Positions 9,657-20,453 are shown, numbered from the stretch's first letter. The stretch is 64,000 bases of DNA from Leishmania infantum JPCM5 (GCF_000002875.2 NC_009405.2:404928-468927), one strand, 5' to 3'. The notes: generated from the sequence alone by a model not told the origin. Numbers and translations: made by a program.

Positions 9657-10927
9657 AGGGTGAGTGACTCTTTGCACAGGATGCCGTTGCGCTTCCCCGT
9701 GTATTCCCTCTCTCTCTGCGGCTTGCTGAGGCGGGAGGGGGGGGGCAGAGCGCGTTCGCGTGTGCATGAGTCTGTGTCTGTGGACGAGTGCCTCCCCCCT
9801 CCTCTTCGCTGTCCTGCATGTTCACAGCAGCCACCCCACCGAGCCACGAGAGGGGGGAGGGGCCGCGGCGCCCACGCGCGCGTACGGGGCACCTGCTCAT
9901 CACAGTGACTTCCCGTGTACCCCTGAGCTGGAAGCTCTCGCGTTGCCAGGGCGCCCGTTCATATGTGTGCGCAATGCATCTCCCCCTCCCCCCACACACA
10001 ACAAGCACACACGAAGGGACGGGCACACGCAGTTGCGCCAAGACGTATTTTGCTTGTGTGTTTGCGTGTAGCGCAGAGGCGTTGCGGAATCGAACGGAGG
10101 AGGATGCGTGTGTGTGCTACAGATGGACAAGGAAGGGGCCGTGCGCTGGTGGGCGGCATGTGGGCCGGGGGAGGGAAAGAAGGGATGCGATGGATGCAAG
10201 ACTGCCTGTGTGTCTTCCCTGCGCGCCCCTTGCCCCCTCCCCCTCTCTGCGTCTTCCTCACCCACATGCCCTGAAGGCTTGCGGACTCTGGTAAGATGCT
10301 CCCCCCATCTCGGTCTTCACCTCGTCACGACACACCTGTCGTCTTCCCTCCTCCCCAGTGCAGCCGACTCTGTCCATTTCACTGACACATCGACCGCATG
10401 CCACACACGCACACACACCTGCATACCCCTGCAAACGTACACTTAAACTTACTCATGCGCACCTTCTCTTCCTCCCCCCTCCCTCCCTCCCTACACGCTG
10501 CTCTTCCTTCACCATTCTTGTGCGAGGTAGTACATGGACACATACGCACACCGGTGATCCAGCGCAAGGCATCCACGACCGCCGCTTAGAATCGACAGAC
10601 ACTGATAACGTGCGCTGTTCGGCATAGTTGACCGTCTTGTCACCATTCCTTAGACACGCGCACATAGACGCATGCATACACACGCATACACACAAGCATC
10701 ATCGCCCTTCTTTTTCTTAGCGTGGCTTGCACGAGTCTGCGTATCACGTACTGTGTCTGGTGCGTTGAAATCACCTACTCACAGACGTTGTCGCTACCGT
10801 GGCTGCTGCTGCTGTTGTTGCTGCAGCAGCCGTTGTGGTGCTCGCTTACCGGGAGTCTCTCTGCGCAGCTCTCCACCTCGCCGTGTGCGTGCGTGTGCCC
10901 AGCACTGCTCAAGGTACCACCTTCGTC
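9657..10927. other. Intergenic region upstream of epsilon-tubulin
   Basis: No gene is recognised. It contains G-rich (9735-9746, 9850-9865) and CA-rich (9995-10015, 10400-10445, 10665-10695) stretches and CT-rich tracts near 10466-10510. A polypyrimidine tract ends at the AG at 10719-10720. A CTG/CAG inverted repeat lies at 10801-10831 in the leader. Confidence 0.65.
10705..10720 (+). promoter_or_regulatory. Predicted spliced-leader acceptor of epsilon-tubulin
   Basis: A compact pyrimidine tract (CCCTTCTTTTTCTTAG) ends in AG at 10719-10720. The 207-nt leader up to 10928 has no ATG, so the GTG-opened extension starting near 10799 is unlikely to be translated. Confidence 0.65.
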
Positions 10928-12340
10928 ATGCCCCGCGAAATCGTGACAGTGCAGGTCGGCCAGTGTGGCAACCAGCTCGGCCAGCGCTGGTTCGATGTCA
11001 TGCTTCAGGAGCACAAGGCTTACTCGCATTTTCCCGAGGCCCGCGACGCTGTCTTCCTCGAGGACATGAACCACCCCGGCCGACTTAAGGCGAGGTGTGT
11101 GGCGGTCGACATGGAGCAGGGCGTTCTGCACGCAATGCTGCGTGGCCCTCTGAAGGACATCTTCGACGCTAACTTCTTCGTCTCCGACGTCAGCGGCGCG
11201 GGCAACAACTGGGCTGTGGGGCACATGGAGTACGGCGACCGCTACATCGACGCCATCGCGGAGTCGGTGCGAAACCAGGTGGAGCAATGCAACTGCATCC
11301 AGTCTTTCTTCTTGATGCACTCCCTGAGCGGCGGCACCGGCTCCGGGCTCGGCACGCGTGTGCTTGGCATGCTGGAGGACGAGTTCCCGCATGTGTTCCG
11401 CATTTGCCCGGTCGTCATGCCATCCGAGGTGGACGATGTCGTAACGGCGCCGTACAACAGCTGCTTCTCGCTGAAGGAGCTGATCGAGCACGCGGACTGC
11501 GTGCTGCCGCTCGACAACGACGCCCTGGCACGCATGGCAGACCGCGCCCTCAGCAGCAGGCCCAAGGGCCGTGGCGTGATGGCATGCAGTGTGCCGCAGC
11601 CGCAGGCCTTCTCGGCAGCGAAGCCGACCGACACCAAGGGGCTTCCCTACGACTCGATGAACGGGCTTGTGGCCCAGCTTCTGAGCAACCTAACCTGCGC
11701 TATGCGCTTCCCTGGCCCGCTGAACATGGACATTAACGAAATCACGACGAACCTAGTCCCATTTCCACGGCTGCACTTCCTCACCGCTGCGATCGCGCCG
11801 CTGAGTGTGTCGAGCAAGCACGCCGCCGTTGGGCCACGTACGGTGGATGCGATGATCGCCGCATGCCTGGACCCGGGGCACCAGTTCGTGGATGTCCGTC
11901 ACGGTCAAGGAAGCGCTGTGACGCGAGAGGCCGGCAAGACTCTAGCGACATCGCTCATCGCACGCGGCCCGCAGACAACCGTCGGTGACCTCACCCGCGG
12001 CGTCGGACGGCTGCGCGAGCAGATGGAGATGCCGTACTGGAACGAGGACGGCTTCAAGACAGCGCTGTGCGGGGTCAGCCCGCTGGGTCACAAGGATTCC
12101 ATGCTGCTCCTCGCCAACAACTGCTCCATTCGAGGCAAGGTCGAGTCGATGCTCTCCAAATACGAGCGTCTCTACTCGGTCCGCTCCCACGTGCATCACT
12201 ACGATCAGTACCTCTCCGATGCCTACTTCGTGCATACAGTGGAGACGCTGCGCACGCTGGTGGACGACTACGCGTACCTGGACACGGCGGCGCCGCCGAA
12301 GGACTTGCCGCGCAGCATGAAGGATCTCATCTACTACTAA
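10928..12340 (+). CDS. TUBE: Epsilon-tubulin
   Basis: The gene encodes 470 residues, a normal tubulin length. Epsilon-tubulin is a GTP-binding tubulin of centrioles and basal bodies, needed for triplet microtubules. The N-terminus (MPREIVTVQVGQCGNQ) is the classic tubulin start, and the nucleotide loop SGGTGSG is at residues 134-140. Family assignment rests on SDVSGAGNNWAVGH, LEDEFPHVFR, EHADCVLPLDN, NEITTNLVPFPRLH and a late HHYDQY segment, all closer to epsilon than to alpha, beta, gamma or delta. The ATG is the first after the predicted acceptor at 10720. The C-terminus ends in a Tyr pair rather than an acidic tail, as expected for a non-axonemal tubulin. It lies between two genes of unknown or axonemal role in the same unit. 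Confidence 0.93.
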   Translation: MPREIVTVQVGQCGNQLGQRWFDVMLQEHKAYSHFPEARDAVFLEDMNHPGRLKARCVAVDMEQGVLHAMLRGPLKDIFDANFFVSDVSGAGNNWAVGHMEYGDRYIDAIAESVRNQVEQCNCIQSFFLMHSLSGGTGSGLGTRVLGMLEDEFPHVFRICPVVMPSEVDDVVTAPYNSCFSLKELIEHADCVLPLDNDALARMADRALSSRPKGRGVMACSVPQPQAFSAAKPTDTKGLPYDSMNGLVAQLLSNLTCAMRFPGPLNMDINEITTNLVPFPRLHFLTAAIAPLSVSSKHAAVGPRTVDAMIAACLDPGHQFVDVRHGQGSAVTREAGKTLATSLIARGPQTTVGDLTRGVGRLREQMEMPYWNEDGFKTALCGVSPLGHKDSMLLLANNCSIRGKVESMLSKYERLYSVRSHVHHYDQYLSDAYFVHTVETLRTLVDDYAYLDTAAPPKDLPRSMKDLIYY

Positions 12341-12985
12341 GTCTGCCATGCGCGCAGGGTAGAAGGGAGAAAAAGGGGGCAGGGTGGGCTGGAGGAGGAG
12401 GAGAAGGAGCGGCTTGGTGGAGTCCGCCGCACATCGCCTTCGCCGCCGTGCCGTCTTTTAGCTTCATGCCGCCCCTGTACACTGCTGATTGCCCATGTGA
12501 AACATGCAAGACGAAACAAACCAACAAAACTGTCGTACGAGGAGTACACGGCAGTGATGTGAGTGCTGGAGCTCAGAGGTGTTGTGTGTGTGTGTGCTTG
12601 TGTGGCTGAGCAGCGCATCTCTCCCGTCTCCTTTCCCCCGCTCCTCCTCACGCATTTCTGTGTCTGTCTTTGTGTGGGAGTCGCATGTGTGTACGCCGGC
12701 CTCGATCACGAGTGCACAGCTACTGATGACGCTTCATTCTCTTGCCCATCTCCGTCTTGGCTGCGCTTCTCTCCCCCACACGTCTGTTCCGAATGCGCAC
12801 GTACTCGGTCGCACGTCCGCCCACGCGACACACACACACACACACACACACAAGCGCATACATGCGCGCGCAGTCACAGCGCAGAGCAAGTTGCTTCTTC
12901 TGCCCTCCTCTTTCCTTAAACGGCCACACCCACACCTACATACACCACTACACCGCTTGGGCTACTCACTGGCGGGGATCGGGCG
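12341..12985. other. Intergenic region between epsilon-tubulin and p28
   Basis: No gene is seen. It holds GT-rich stretches (12578-12602), a CA repeat (12828-12852) and a pyrimidine tract (12895-12917). From 12918 to the annotated ATG at 12986 there is no AG dinucleotide, which matters for the start of the next gene. Confidence 0.7.
12828..12852 (+). repeat. CA dinucleotide repeat
   Basis: About 12 uninterrupted CA units lie in the intergenic region upstream of p28. Confidence 0.9.
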
Positions 12986-13933
12986 ATGCCATCTGTGTGC
13001 GCCGCGCCGCCTGCGCCCCGATCATCCTCGTCGACGGCAGCGGTGGCAATGAGGACGGGCAGCAATCGCCGCCACAACAACGGCAACACTGGCGCTAAGA
13101 TCGAATCGAATAGCGCCAGTGTAGCCGATCTGCAGGAGGCAATCCTGCAGCTGCTTCCACGACGCGCTAGCGAGGAGGATGCCGCGGCGTACATCGACGT
13201 GAGCGGCCCAGTAGACGCCAACCAGACGCTCATCCGCTACGATATCCCCTACGCGCCCGGTGACCCGAAGCGTTCGCTGAAGCTGCGCAAGAGTCTCGGC
13301 CTAGGGGCCGAGGAGCGCGTCGTCGACCCGAACGTGCGCGTCGTCATTGACAGCTTCATCACGCCGCGTCGATGGATGGATTCGTCGACGGGGGTGGTTT
13401 GGGTGCAGCACGCTAGCCCGTTTCCGTCCTCTCGTATCGACGCCGCGGAGACGCAGGAGCGCCTGCACGCCCAACTCGAGGCTCACCAGGCGCGCCGCAC
13501 CGGCACCAGCCCCATCCGTTCGCTCCTTGTCGCCGAGTGCATGCTGGAGGTACTGCGCCAGGTGACGGCGGAGTGCTGGGAGCGTGGCTTGCTGCTGCTG
13601 CACGTACACTCGGAGCGGGTGGCAGCCCAGGCAGCACATCGGCGCCTTTTTGAGAGTCGTGTCGGCCACGCCTTCCGTCTTGCCCTAAAGGGTGAGAAGG
13701 ACGTGGCGAAGGTGGAGGAGGACATGGCCGCGCTGAAGCAGCGCATCGAGCTGCTCGGCCAGGAAGAGGCCGACCTGCGACGCCTGTGCAGCGAGTTCGA
13801 GCGGCGCGCCGAGGAGCAGGTGCTCATCGCGAACAGGGAGCACAACGACGCCCTTACAAAGCTGAAGCGGGAGGGCGTGCAGAAGCGTGCACAGTTAGAG
13901 CAGCAGCTGGTGATTCCAGCGAACTTGCAGTAG
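12986..13933 (+). CDS. Axonemal inner-arm dynein light chain p28 (DNALI1 family)
   Basis: The gene encodes 315 residues from the first in-frame ATG, against about 250-260 in the family, the excess being N-terminal. p28 is a light chain of single-headed inner-arm dyneins in the axoneme. Recognised features are a central FITPRRW segment (the family has LPPREW), the RTGTSPIR motif (family RETGICPVR), then LRQVTAECWERGLLLL (family IRQVTINCAERGLLLL). A long C-terminal coiled coil (about 225-310) ends in a short basic-to-neutral tail. The first 21 residues are low complexity and may not be translated: the nearest AG after the upstream pyrimidine tract is at 13039-13040, followed at once by an in-frame ATG at 13049 (residue 22). 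The gene identity is firm; the start is not. Confidence 0.9.
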   Translation: MPSVCAAPPAPRSSSSTAAVAMRTGSNRRHNNGNTGAKIESNSASVADLQEAILQLLPRRASEEDAAAYIDVSGPVDANQTLIRYDIPYAPGDPKRSLKLRKSLGLGAEERVVDPNVRVVIDSFITPRRWMDSSTGVVWVQHASPFPSSRIDAAETQERLHAQLEAHQARRTGTSPIRSLLVAECMLEVLRQVTAECWERGLLLLHVHSERVAAQAAHRRLFESRVGHAFRLALKGEKDVAKVEEDMAALKQRIELLGQEEADLRRLCSEFERRAEEQVLIANREHNDALTKLKREGVQKRAQLEQQLVIPANLQ

Positions 13934-15663
13934 TTGGAAGAGACGGAGGGCCGTGCGGGTGTGGGTGAGGGGGGGGGAGAGGCCAGAGGAGGGCCGCAGG
14001 AGAGGGGGGTCAGGGGAGAGGCGTGCGAGGGTCCCTCACCTAAAGCGCCGCTCCACGTCGCTTGCTCTACCTTTCGCCTCGTCAGCTCTTCTCCTGCCAA
14101 CTCCGCTAGCACCACCTCCTTTGCGGCTGTCGAGAACTCGCTCTTCGCGTTTTTTTTTACTTGACGGCGCTCCTCATCCGACATGCGCGGCAAGAGAAGC
14201 GGGAGGGGGTGAGAGCCTCCGCTGCAAAAGCAAATGTTGCGGGGGGTAGGACAGGGTAGTCACTGCGCGGGGCGGAGGTGGAGAGACGGCGCAGCCCGCC
14301 CTTCCTCCCTCCTCCTTCCCCCCCCCCCCCACACACACACACACACACACAGTTTTGCAGCCGACGAGATTATACCACACCATGCCATCCAGCATACTCG
14401 ATGTACGACAGCAGCAGGATGTGCCCCAGCGCTTCATCCTGTGTTTCTTATTTTCGGACACTCACCACCACCCTAGTTGTTTGCGCGGCTCATTTTCGAA
14501 AGGTGGGGGAGGTCTCGGGCCTTCGCCAGCAAGCCTCCACTACCGCGAAAACGAGGTCGTGAACCAAAGGACGCGCAGGAGCGGCAGAAACACCGAGAGG
14601 ATTGCGATGGCCCCATCTACGTGGACATCGGCCTTGCCACTCCTTCATAGAGAAGTGACAAGGATGGATGCCGGTGTGGGAGGTGTGTGTGCGTGTGTCC
14701 GTGCGTGTAAGCTGCGCGGACCGAGGGCCTGTCTTTCGACGTTTTCGCGACTGAACAGGACGGACTCGTTTACACGTCAGCGTGCACGCATGTACTGCTC
14801 CCCTCTCCGCGCCTCGTAGGCGCGAGGCACGGTTCTCTGCGGTCTTCGCCTCTGGAAGCGGTTCGTGATGCACCCGAGCCATCGCGCTCTTCGTCTCATC
14901 TCTTCATCTCTCGCTCTGCGTCTTCTTCACCTTCGCCTCCGTATTCACGCCGTTCGACAACACACGAACGCCCCCTCACGGGTGCACATGCGTTTAGTCC
15001 CGGCATGAGCGCCGCAGCAACGACTACTACTGCTACGACGACTATTTCTAGGACACTGCCGCAACAGTGACAGAGCACCGTTGAGTGCGTCAAGTGTGTC
15101 TCTGCCTCTCTGTCCGTGAGTGTGTACCATACGGTGCCTGGGCTCTCCCAAGACCCCATGCCCCCTCTCGCCTCTCCTCCCTCCTCATACACTTTTTTTT
15201 GTTTTACCGCTTGAATGATAGACTTCTCTTTCTCTTGGTGTGGACGCCATCTTTTCGACCCCTCCCCATTTCCTGGTGCGTGTGTGTGCGTGTGTGTATG
15301 CTTGATCAACGCCCATCCATCACAACGCATACACACCACGGCAGGCACCCCCCCTCCTACTCCTTGGGTCTGTGTGTCGGCCTCCCTGGTTCTTTCCTTC
15401 CTTATTGTCACTCCTTCGCGCGGGCTTCTCTCCACACACACGCACACACGCACGCACACTCTCTCCTGCGCCGCTCCTATCCGTGTGGGCATCATTGCGT
15501 TTTTGATTCATTTCTCCCTTTGTCGTTTGTTTTCTCACGTGCGCCGAGGACCTCCGGGCTTCCATTGATCCAGAGGACCCCCTCGTCCATTTCAAACACA
15601 CGCTCCCCCACTTAACTCCCCTCGCCACTACCACCACCACCAACACCATCCCCCCTTCCTATC
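13934..15663. other. Intergenic region between p28 and the 822-aa protein gene
   Basis: There is no supported gene in these 1.7 kb. It contains G-rich sequence just after the stop, a C run joined to a CA repeat (14318-14351), GT- and CA-rich stretches (14680-14705, 15275-15300, 15435-15460), and a pyrimidine tract (15510-15535) followed by AG at 15546-15547 that could be the next acceptor. Confidence 0.65.
14318..14351 (+). repeat. Poly-C tract followed by CA repeat
   Basis: A run of about 13 C is followed directly by about ten CA units. It is a compound microsatellite in the p28 downstream region. Confidence 0.9.
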
Positions 15664-18132
15664 ATGCTCCGCGAGGCCCGCAGACGCAAGCAGCAAGTGG
15701 CCGCCAAAATCGGACACGAAGAATATATCTACCGCCTTAATGGCAACCCCTTTAGCCATCAGGAGGTGATTCGTGTACGCTCGCAAGGCGACCTCGACCC
15801 GCGTCGAGTGCAAGCGGCGGGCATCAGAGTTGGGGTTGGCGGCGCCAGAGGTGTTGGTGGGCCAAGTCGACCGCCGTTTGCGGTGGACGACGACGCCAAC
15901 TACAGCAATGGCGGTGGCAGAGGTAGCCGCGTTGCCCCGTTGAACCCCAGTTCTGGCGTACCTAACGATGGACCCTCCAACGAGGCCGTAGCCCCGTACA
16001 GTGCCCCCGAAGGCTGCAACGGCGGCACTCCGCGCGGCAAAAAGTACGCTGCAGCCAACTACGCTTCCCCCTACGGCGGCGGCGGTGGTGGTGCGGACGG
16101 CCATCCGCACCCACTCGTGTCGCAGGGGCAGCACATCGTGAGCACCTTTACCCCCGTAATCCCAGCCATCGCGCCGGTCAGGGACCTGCCCGCTCCCCTG
16201 CCTGCTGTGTACAGACCAAAGCCGCCCCTCACGTTTCACAGTGGCCCGGCTTCAGGTGCAGAGGTGCCGCCTCTCTCTCTCACGCCGTTGCCGCAGCATC
16301 CGGCGCCATCGCAGGTGTGCTACCCCTCCAGCGAAGCCGGTACTCCCAGGGCTGCTGCGGCCCCGGTGTACTTATCACCCGGTGAGAAAGGCGCTGGCCG
16401 ACCCAGCACAAGTCCGACGGTGCTGCCGCCGCTCAACTCAGACGGTGGCAACAGCAGTGGTGGTGGTCCCTTCCCCACCCGCAGCCCGCGCCCGAGCACG
16501 AGCGGAGCCGCCTTGGGCGGCGGCGGCTTCCTCATCGGCGGCGACGGCCTCTCTGCTGCTGAGGAGCGCCACCGCGAGAAGATGGCGGCGCGCCAGCGTG
16601 CCGTTGAGCTGCAGAGGGAGAATGCACGGCAGATCCTGGAGAAGCAGCAACGCAAGCAAGCAGAGCGGGAGCGGGAGATTCAGGAATACCGCCTGGCCGA
16701 GGAGCGACTGCAGCGGGAACGGGAGGAGGTGGCGCGGCGGGAGCAGGCGGAGCTAGATCGCGAGAAGCGCGAGAAGGAGCTGAAGATGATGGCGCCGCGC
16801 GCAGCGCAGGCGATGTTGGAGCAGCAGCAGCGCGAGACGCAGCAGCGGAGAGAGGAGGAGGCGGCAGCTCGGCGCAATAGAGCGAGAGCCCCGGCAACCC
16901 CGGCAGCCCCAGAAGCCCCAGAAGTCCCAGAAGCCCCAGAAGCCCCAGAAATGGGGAAGGAGGCTCTGAAATCGACGGCCCTACCGCTACCCGCGTCTGC
17001 CAACGTAGCCTCGACCAGCCTCCAGTCACAGCCGCCAGCGAATCACCTGTTGCCACTGGCAGCGCCGTCCGTCCTGCCCCCTCCAGCGCCGGCGCCTGCT
17101 TTACCCTACCTCGTGGACTTTAACTTTGGCAGCGGGCTTCGCCATTCGCCGCAGCCATTGCCGACACCTTACTACTACCCGCCCGCCAACATGTGTCCAC
17201 AGGCGGCGCTACTGCCCAACGCAGACACCCAGTCCATCCGTAGCGAGCTGCGGCGCATCACCAACCTACTCGAGGAGCAGCAGCTGCAGCAGCGACGCGC
17301 CATGGATAGCATCAGCATTGGCGCCAACGCAGCACCGCAGCCATGGCACAGCGGTACACCGCAGCCTTCCACTAAAGCCGGGGCTGGCACGTACCTCACC
17401 ACTGGCCAGCCGTCACCTTCTATCGGTGCTGGCGGCCCCGCCCCTGTGATCACGGCGCAGCGAAACAGCGCGGCACCGTACAGGGCTTTCTCGACAGGCG
17501 GTACGCTGCCGCCACCTCCACTTGCCACAGCAGCACCGCCCGCTCCATCCTCGTCTGGTGCAGGCGCGCCGTCGGTAGGCATCGGGACGTGGCAGGGGCT
17601 CTTGTCCCCGTATGCTGGCACCTCTGCGGCCGGCGCTGGCGGCAGCCTGCTGAACCCGCCGTCCAGGTCCATTCCGCAGTTTACCAGCTCCATCACGGAC
17701 AATGAACCGGAGCTCTCCACGGAGCCGTCCCGGTTCATCGGCCCCTTCAGAGCACCAGTGACTGCGGTGCCGAGCCCTCCTCCTGTCCCCGTGCCGGGGG
17801 TGACGCTTGTGGGGGCGGACTCGATGGCGACGAAGCCACTGCCACCATTGGTGCACCGTGCAGGTGTCACTGAACCCGACGCAGAGCACTGCGTAGCGAC
17901 CCCACCGCCAGCGTCGACGGCCGCGTCATCCCGTCTCTCCCCAGTGTCGTCGGCCTCGGCGCTTGCGCCGGCACGCTTCTCGATGCCAGAGATGAATTCC
18001 CTAACGAGGTCGCCAAACGTAGAGAGGCTCCCCTCAGTCCGCCATGGTTCCCCTCAGGCGACGGAAGGGTCGAGGACAGACGCGGACGAGGGCGAGCCAG
18101 CGAGGCGAGTGAGCGAGTCGCCGATGTCGTAG
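15664..18132 (+). CDS. 822-aa protein with central charged coiled coil, unknown function
   Basis: The ATG at 15664 follows a C-rich leader. The N-terminus (MLREARRRKQQVAAKIGHEE, then a Tyr/Asn/Gly-containing short motif) is the least repetitive part and the best candidate for a conserved element. Residues about 60-290 are Gly/Pro/Ser rich and look disordered. Residues about 298-405 form a strongly charged Arg/Glu/Gln-rich helix typical of cytoskeletal or basal-body proteins. Next comes a Pro-Glu-Ala repeat, then a second short helix (residues about 525-545, RSELRRITNLLEEQQLQQRR) and a Pro/Ser/Gly-rich tail. No catalytic motif or membrane span is visible. The layout recalls centrosome and spindle coiled-coil proteins, but no family was recognised. 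Confidence 0.85.
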   Translation: MLREARRRKQQVAAKIGHEEYIYRLNGNPFSHQEVIRVRSQGDLDPRRVQAAGIRVGVGGARGVGGPSRPPFAVDDDANYSNGGGRGSRVAPLNPSSGVPNDGPSNEAVAPYSAPEGCNGGTPRGKKYAAANYASPYGGGGGGADGHPHPLVSQGQHIVSTFTPVIPAIAPVRDLPAPLPAVYRPKPPLTFHSGPASGAEVPPLSLTPLPQHPAPSQVCYPSSEAGTPRAAAAPVYLSPGEKGAGRPSTSPTVLPPLNSDGGNSSGGGPFPTRSPRPSTSGAALGGGGFLIGGDGLSAAEERHREKMAARQRAVELQRENARQILEKQQRKQAEREREIQEYRLAEERLQREREEVARREQAELDREKREKELKMMAPRAAQAMLEQQQRETQQRREEEAAARRNRARAPATPAAPEAPEVPEAPEAPEMGKEALKSTALPLPASANVASTSLQSQPPANHLLPLAAPSVLPPPAPAPALPYLVDFNFGSGLRHSPQPLPTPYYYPPANMCPQAALLPNADTQSIRSELRRITNLLEEQQLQQRRAMDSISIGANAAPQPWHSGTPQPSTKAGAGTYLTTGQPSPSIGAGGPAPVITAQRNSAAPYRAFSTGGTLPPPPLATAAPPAPSSSGAGAPSVGIGTWQGLLSPYAGTSAAGAGGSLLNPPSRSIPQFTSSITDNEPELSTEPSRFIGPFRAPVTAVPSPPPVPVPGVTLVGADSMATKPLPPLVHRAGVTEPDAEHCVATPPPASTAASSRLSPVSSASALAPARFSMPEMNSLTRSPNVERLPSVRHGSPQATEGSRTDADEGEPARRVSESPMS
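16903..16951 (+). repeat. 9-bp tandem repeat encoding Pro-Glu-Ala units
   Basis: About five units of AGAAGCCCC (one variant with GTC) encode repeated PEAPE or PEVPE. The repeat lies inside the 822-aa gene just after the coiled coil and keeps the frame. Confidence 0.85.
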
Positions 18133-19105
18133 GTGGGAACTACCTACACCGACAGAGTTCACACCCGAAGCCCCTCCTCCGTGGAGTTGTCGGAGGAATA
18201 GAGGCAGAGTGCATGGACCATCTCCATTATTCCCCCCCCTTCTTCGCAGCTTGCATCTCTCTCTCTCTTTCTTTCCCTATCTTGTTGCAATACAAGTAGA
18301 TGCATGTACAGCGCATGATGGGATGGAGGAGAGATGAAAAAGACGAAGGCGTGGGGCGAGTGCGGATGCATACGGCGTGCGGTGAGGGTTTTTGTGTTTT
18401 CCTTTAAGAAGGAGAGCGTGCCTTCATGGCCACGACGTTCGACTGCGTTGGGTGTGGGAGTGTATGCAGAGCAGGAAAGCGAGAGAGGGCGGATGTGATG
18501 CAGATTTCAAAGGCACACACGCACGCTCACTCACGTATGTGTGCGCCGCTGTGTGAACGGATGCGCTGGTGTGACGTACGCCACTGCCAGTTCTCTTTTA
18601 CAGCTGTTGTTGCTCTCATTTTCAGTGCTTCGCTTCGCCTACTCTCCCGCCTGGGCAGCCCATGCCCTCCTCCTCCGCTGCGCCTTTCCTTGCCATCCCT
18701 CTCGCCGTCTTCGACCTGCTCCGCGCGGGTGGTCTCTGTCTTTCACGAGTCTTTGTAGCCGCACCTGCGCACGCGGACGCCGCTCTCCCCTTCTTCCTCC
18801 CTCCCTCGCTTCTCTGTTGCATCCTCTGCAAATGTGCGCATCATTAGTTTTGCGAATGTATACGCGCAGCCGCACATGCGTGCCGATGCGTCTGTGAGGA
18901 TGTGTGTCTGTGAGGAGATACAGTAGATCGGTGCCTTCTTCTGTCGCCACGAAGGTGAGCATGAAGGGGTGGATGATATGATTCTATGTCTCAGTGTGCG
19001 TGTGCTCTGCTCGTCTCTCGCGTTGTGTGCGGGCCTTGCTTTTTCTCACGTGTCTGCTTGCCCATGTTCATCCCTTTCTCTCTCCCTGTAAATGTATATG
19101 TATGG

Positions 19106-19123
19106 ATATATATATATATATAT
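19106..19123 (+). repeat. TA dinucleotide tract
   Basis: Nine TA steps in a GC-rich genome, in the upstream region of the kinesin gene. Confidence 0.85.
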
Positions 19124-19419
19124 GCATTTTACATGTATATATGTATGTGTGTGTGTGTTCGCTTGCCTCCCACTCCTCTGTCAGCTGCACCTCCGTTCTC
19201 CCACCACAACTCTCTCTCTCCCTCTCGCCCTTTCTCCCGGTTTTGAAGGCGCAGTAGCGGCGGAAAAGAGGGACGAGAGGGAGGCGGCCGTGGTGGGTGG
19301 GGGAGTAAGTGAGAGAAAAGGCTGATGATGGTGATGGACAATCCTAAAATTCGAGACGACAGCAGGAAGAGGCATGAGCACGCGCAGCAGCGGCAGGAGA
19401 GGGACTGGCTTGAAGGTGA

Positions 19420-19438
19420 TATATATATATATATATAT
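19420..19438 (+). repeat. TA dinucleotide tract
   Basis: Second TA tract of the kinesin upstream region, about 300 bp from the first. Confidence 0.85.
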
Positions 19439-20061
19439 GTGAAGGAAGAAGAATCTGCACTCGACAACCCACACGTGAGCATGCCATGGGAAGGGCGTTT
19501 TGAAGAAACGACAGCACCACTGGCACCGCCACATCCATGGCCCTGCATTGAGGAACGCATGCGTGGCAACGACCGACCAAGCGCGCTCTTATACCTCCAC
19601 AGTTTCCCTTCCCTCCTCCTCATTGGCATCGGGGGATGCCGCGCGCACGTACGCGCAGCCGTGTGCATGAACGTGCGTGCACGTGTGCTCAAGCTTATGT
19701 GTCTCTCTCCTTTCCTTATCCTCCGTCTCTCCTCCCAGTGGTGCGCCCTTCGCTCCCTTTTATTTGTTCTCTCTCTCACGCTTACTCCGCTCTGTATGCA
19801 CCCACACACTCACGTATGCGCACACGAACGCCCGCACACGCACTCGAACCGTGTCTGCAGCAACTCAAGGTGAAGCGAGGTATCCTGGTGGTAGTCCACA
19901 TAGAGGCATAACACGTCCTGCATGCTGCGATCGCCGCTGCCGCCGCCTTTCATCTCTTTCCCCTTTTCTGATCAGCGAAGAGCAGGGGGCGCGCTCGGCA
20001 CGTGCCATTCAGCTTGCGTCCTTCCGACCGCTGCCGTCATTGATCTCCCCGACATTGGTCG

Positions 20062-20125
20062 ATATATATAATATATATATAATATATATATAATATATAT
20101 ATAATATATATATATATATTATATA
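20062..20125 (+). repeat. AT tract with 11-bp period
   Basis: 64 bp of pure A/T. The AA steps at 20070-71, 20081-82, 20092-93 and 20103-104 break the TA alternation exactly every 11 bp, followed by an uninterrupted TA run. Confidence 0.9.
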
Positions 20126-20358
20126 CGCGCACATACCCATACAGGTAATTAGAAAAAGGCGGTTGCTCTTCATCTCTCCTACACGCACTCTCTTCCTTTG
20201 TAGCCGGTTTCGCTCTCACTGTACTTCCCTTTGGTTTCTCTCTCTGTGTGCGTGTGCGCACGTCACCAGACTTGCCTTCTCGCTGCGCCGCCATCTTTGG
20301 CGTTGTTCGTCTTTTGGCTACCGCACGTAGAGCTCTCGTTTTACTCGTTGATTCCACT

Positions 20359-20453
20359 TCCTTTTTTTTTTTCTGTGCTTATTCAACGGCTGCGCGCCTG
20401 TCTTTACTCTCTCCTGCGCTTCGCCACGCACCCACCGCACTCACCTCCCGGAG
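20359..20453 (+). promoter_or_regulatory. Predicted spliced-leader acceptor of the kinesin gene
   Basis: A T-rich pyrimidine tract (20359-20381) has no AG after it until 20452-20453. The leader to the ATG at 20472 would then be only 18 nt and without ATG. Confidence 0.5.

Noticed and set aside
10799..10927. N-terminal extension of epsilon-tubulin
   Set aside because: It opens with GTG and adds Ala/Val-rich sequence before the canonical MPREIVTVQVGQCGNQ start; no ATG lies between acceptor and 10928.
19000..20125. Open frames encoding Tyr/Ile repeats
   Set aside because: Translations of TA tracts only.
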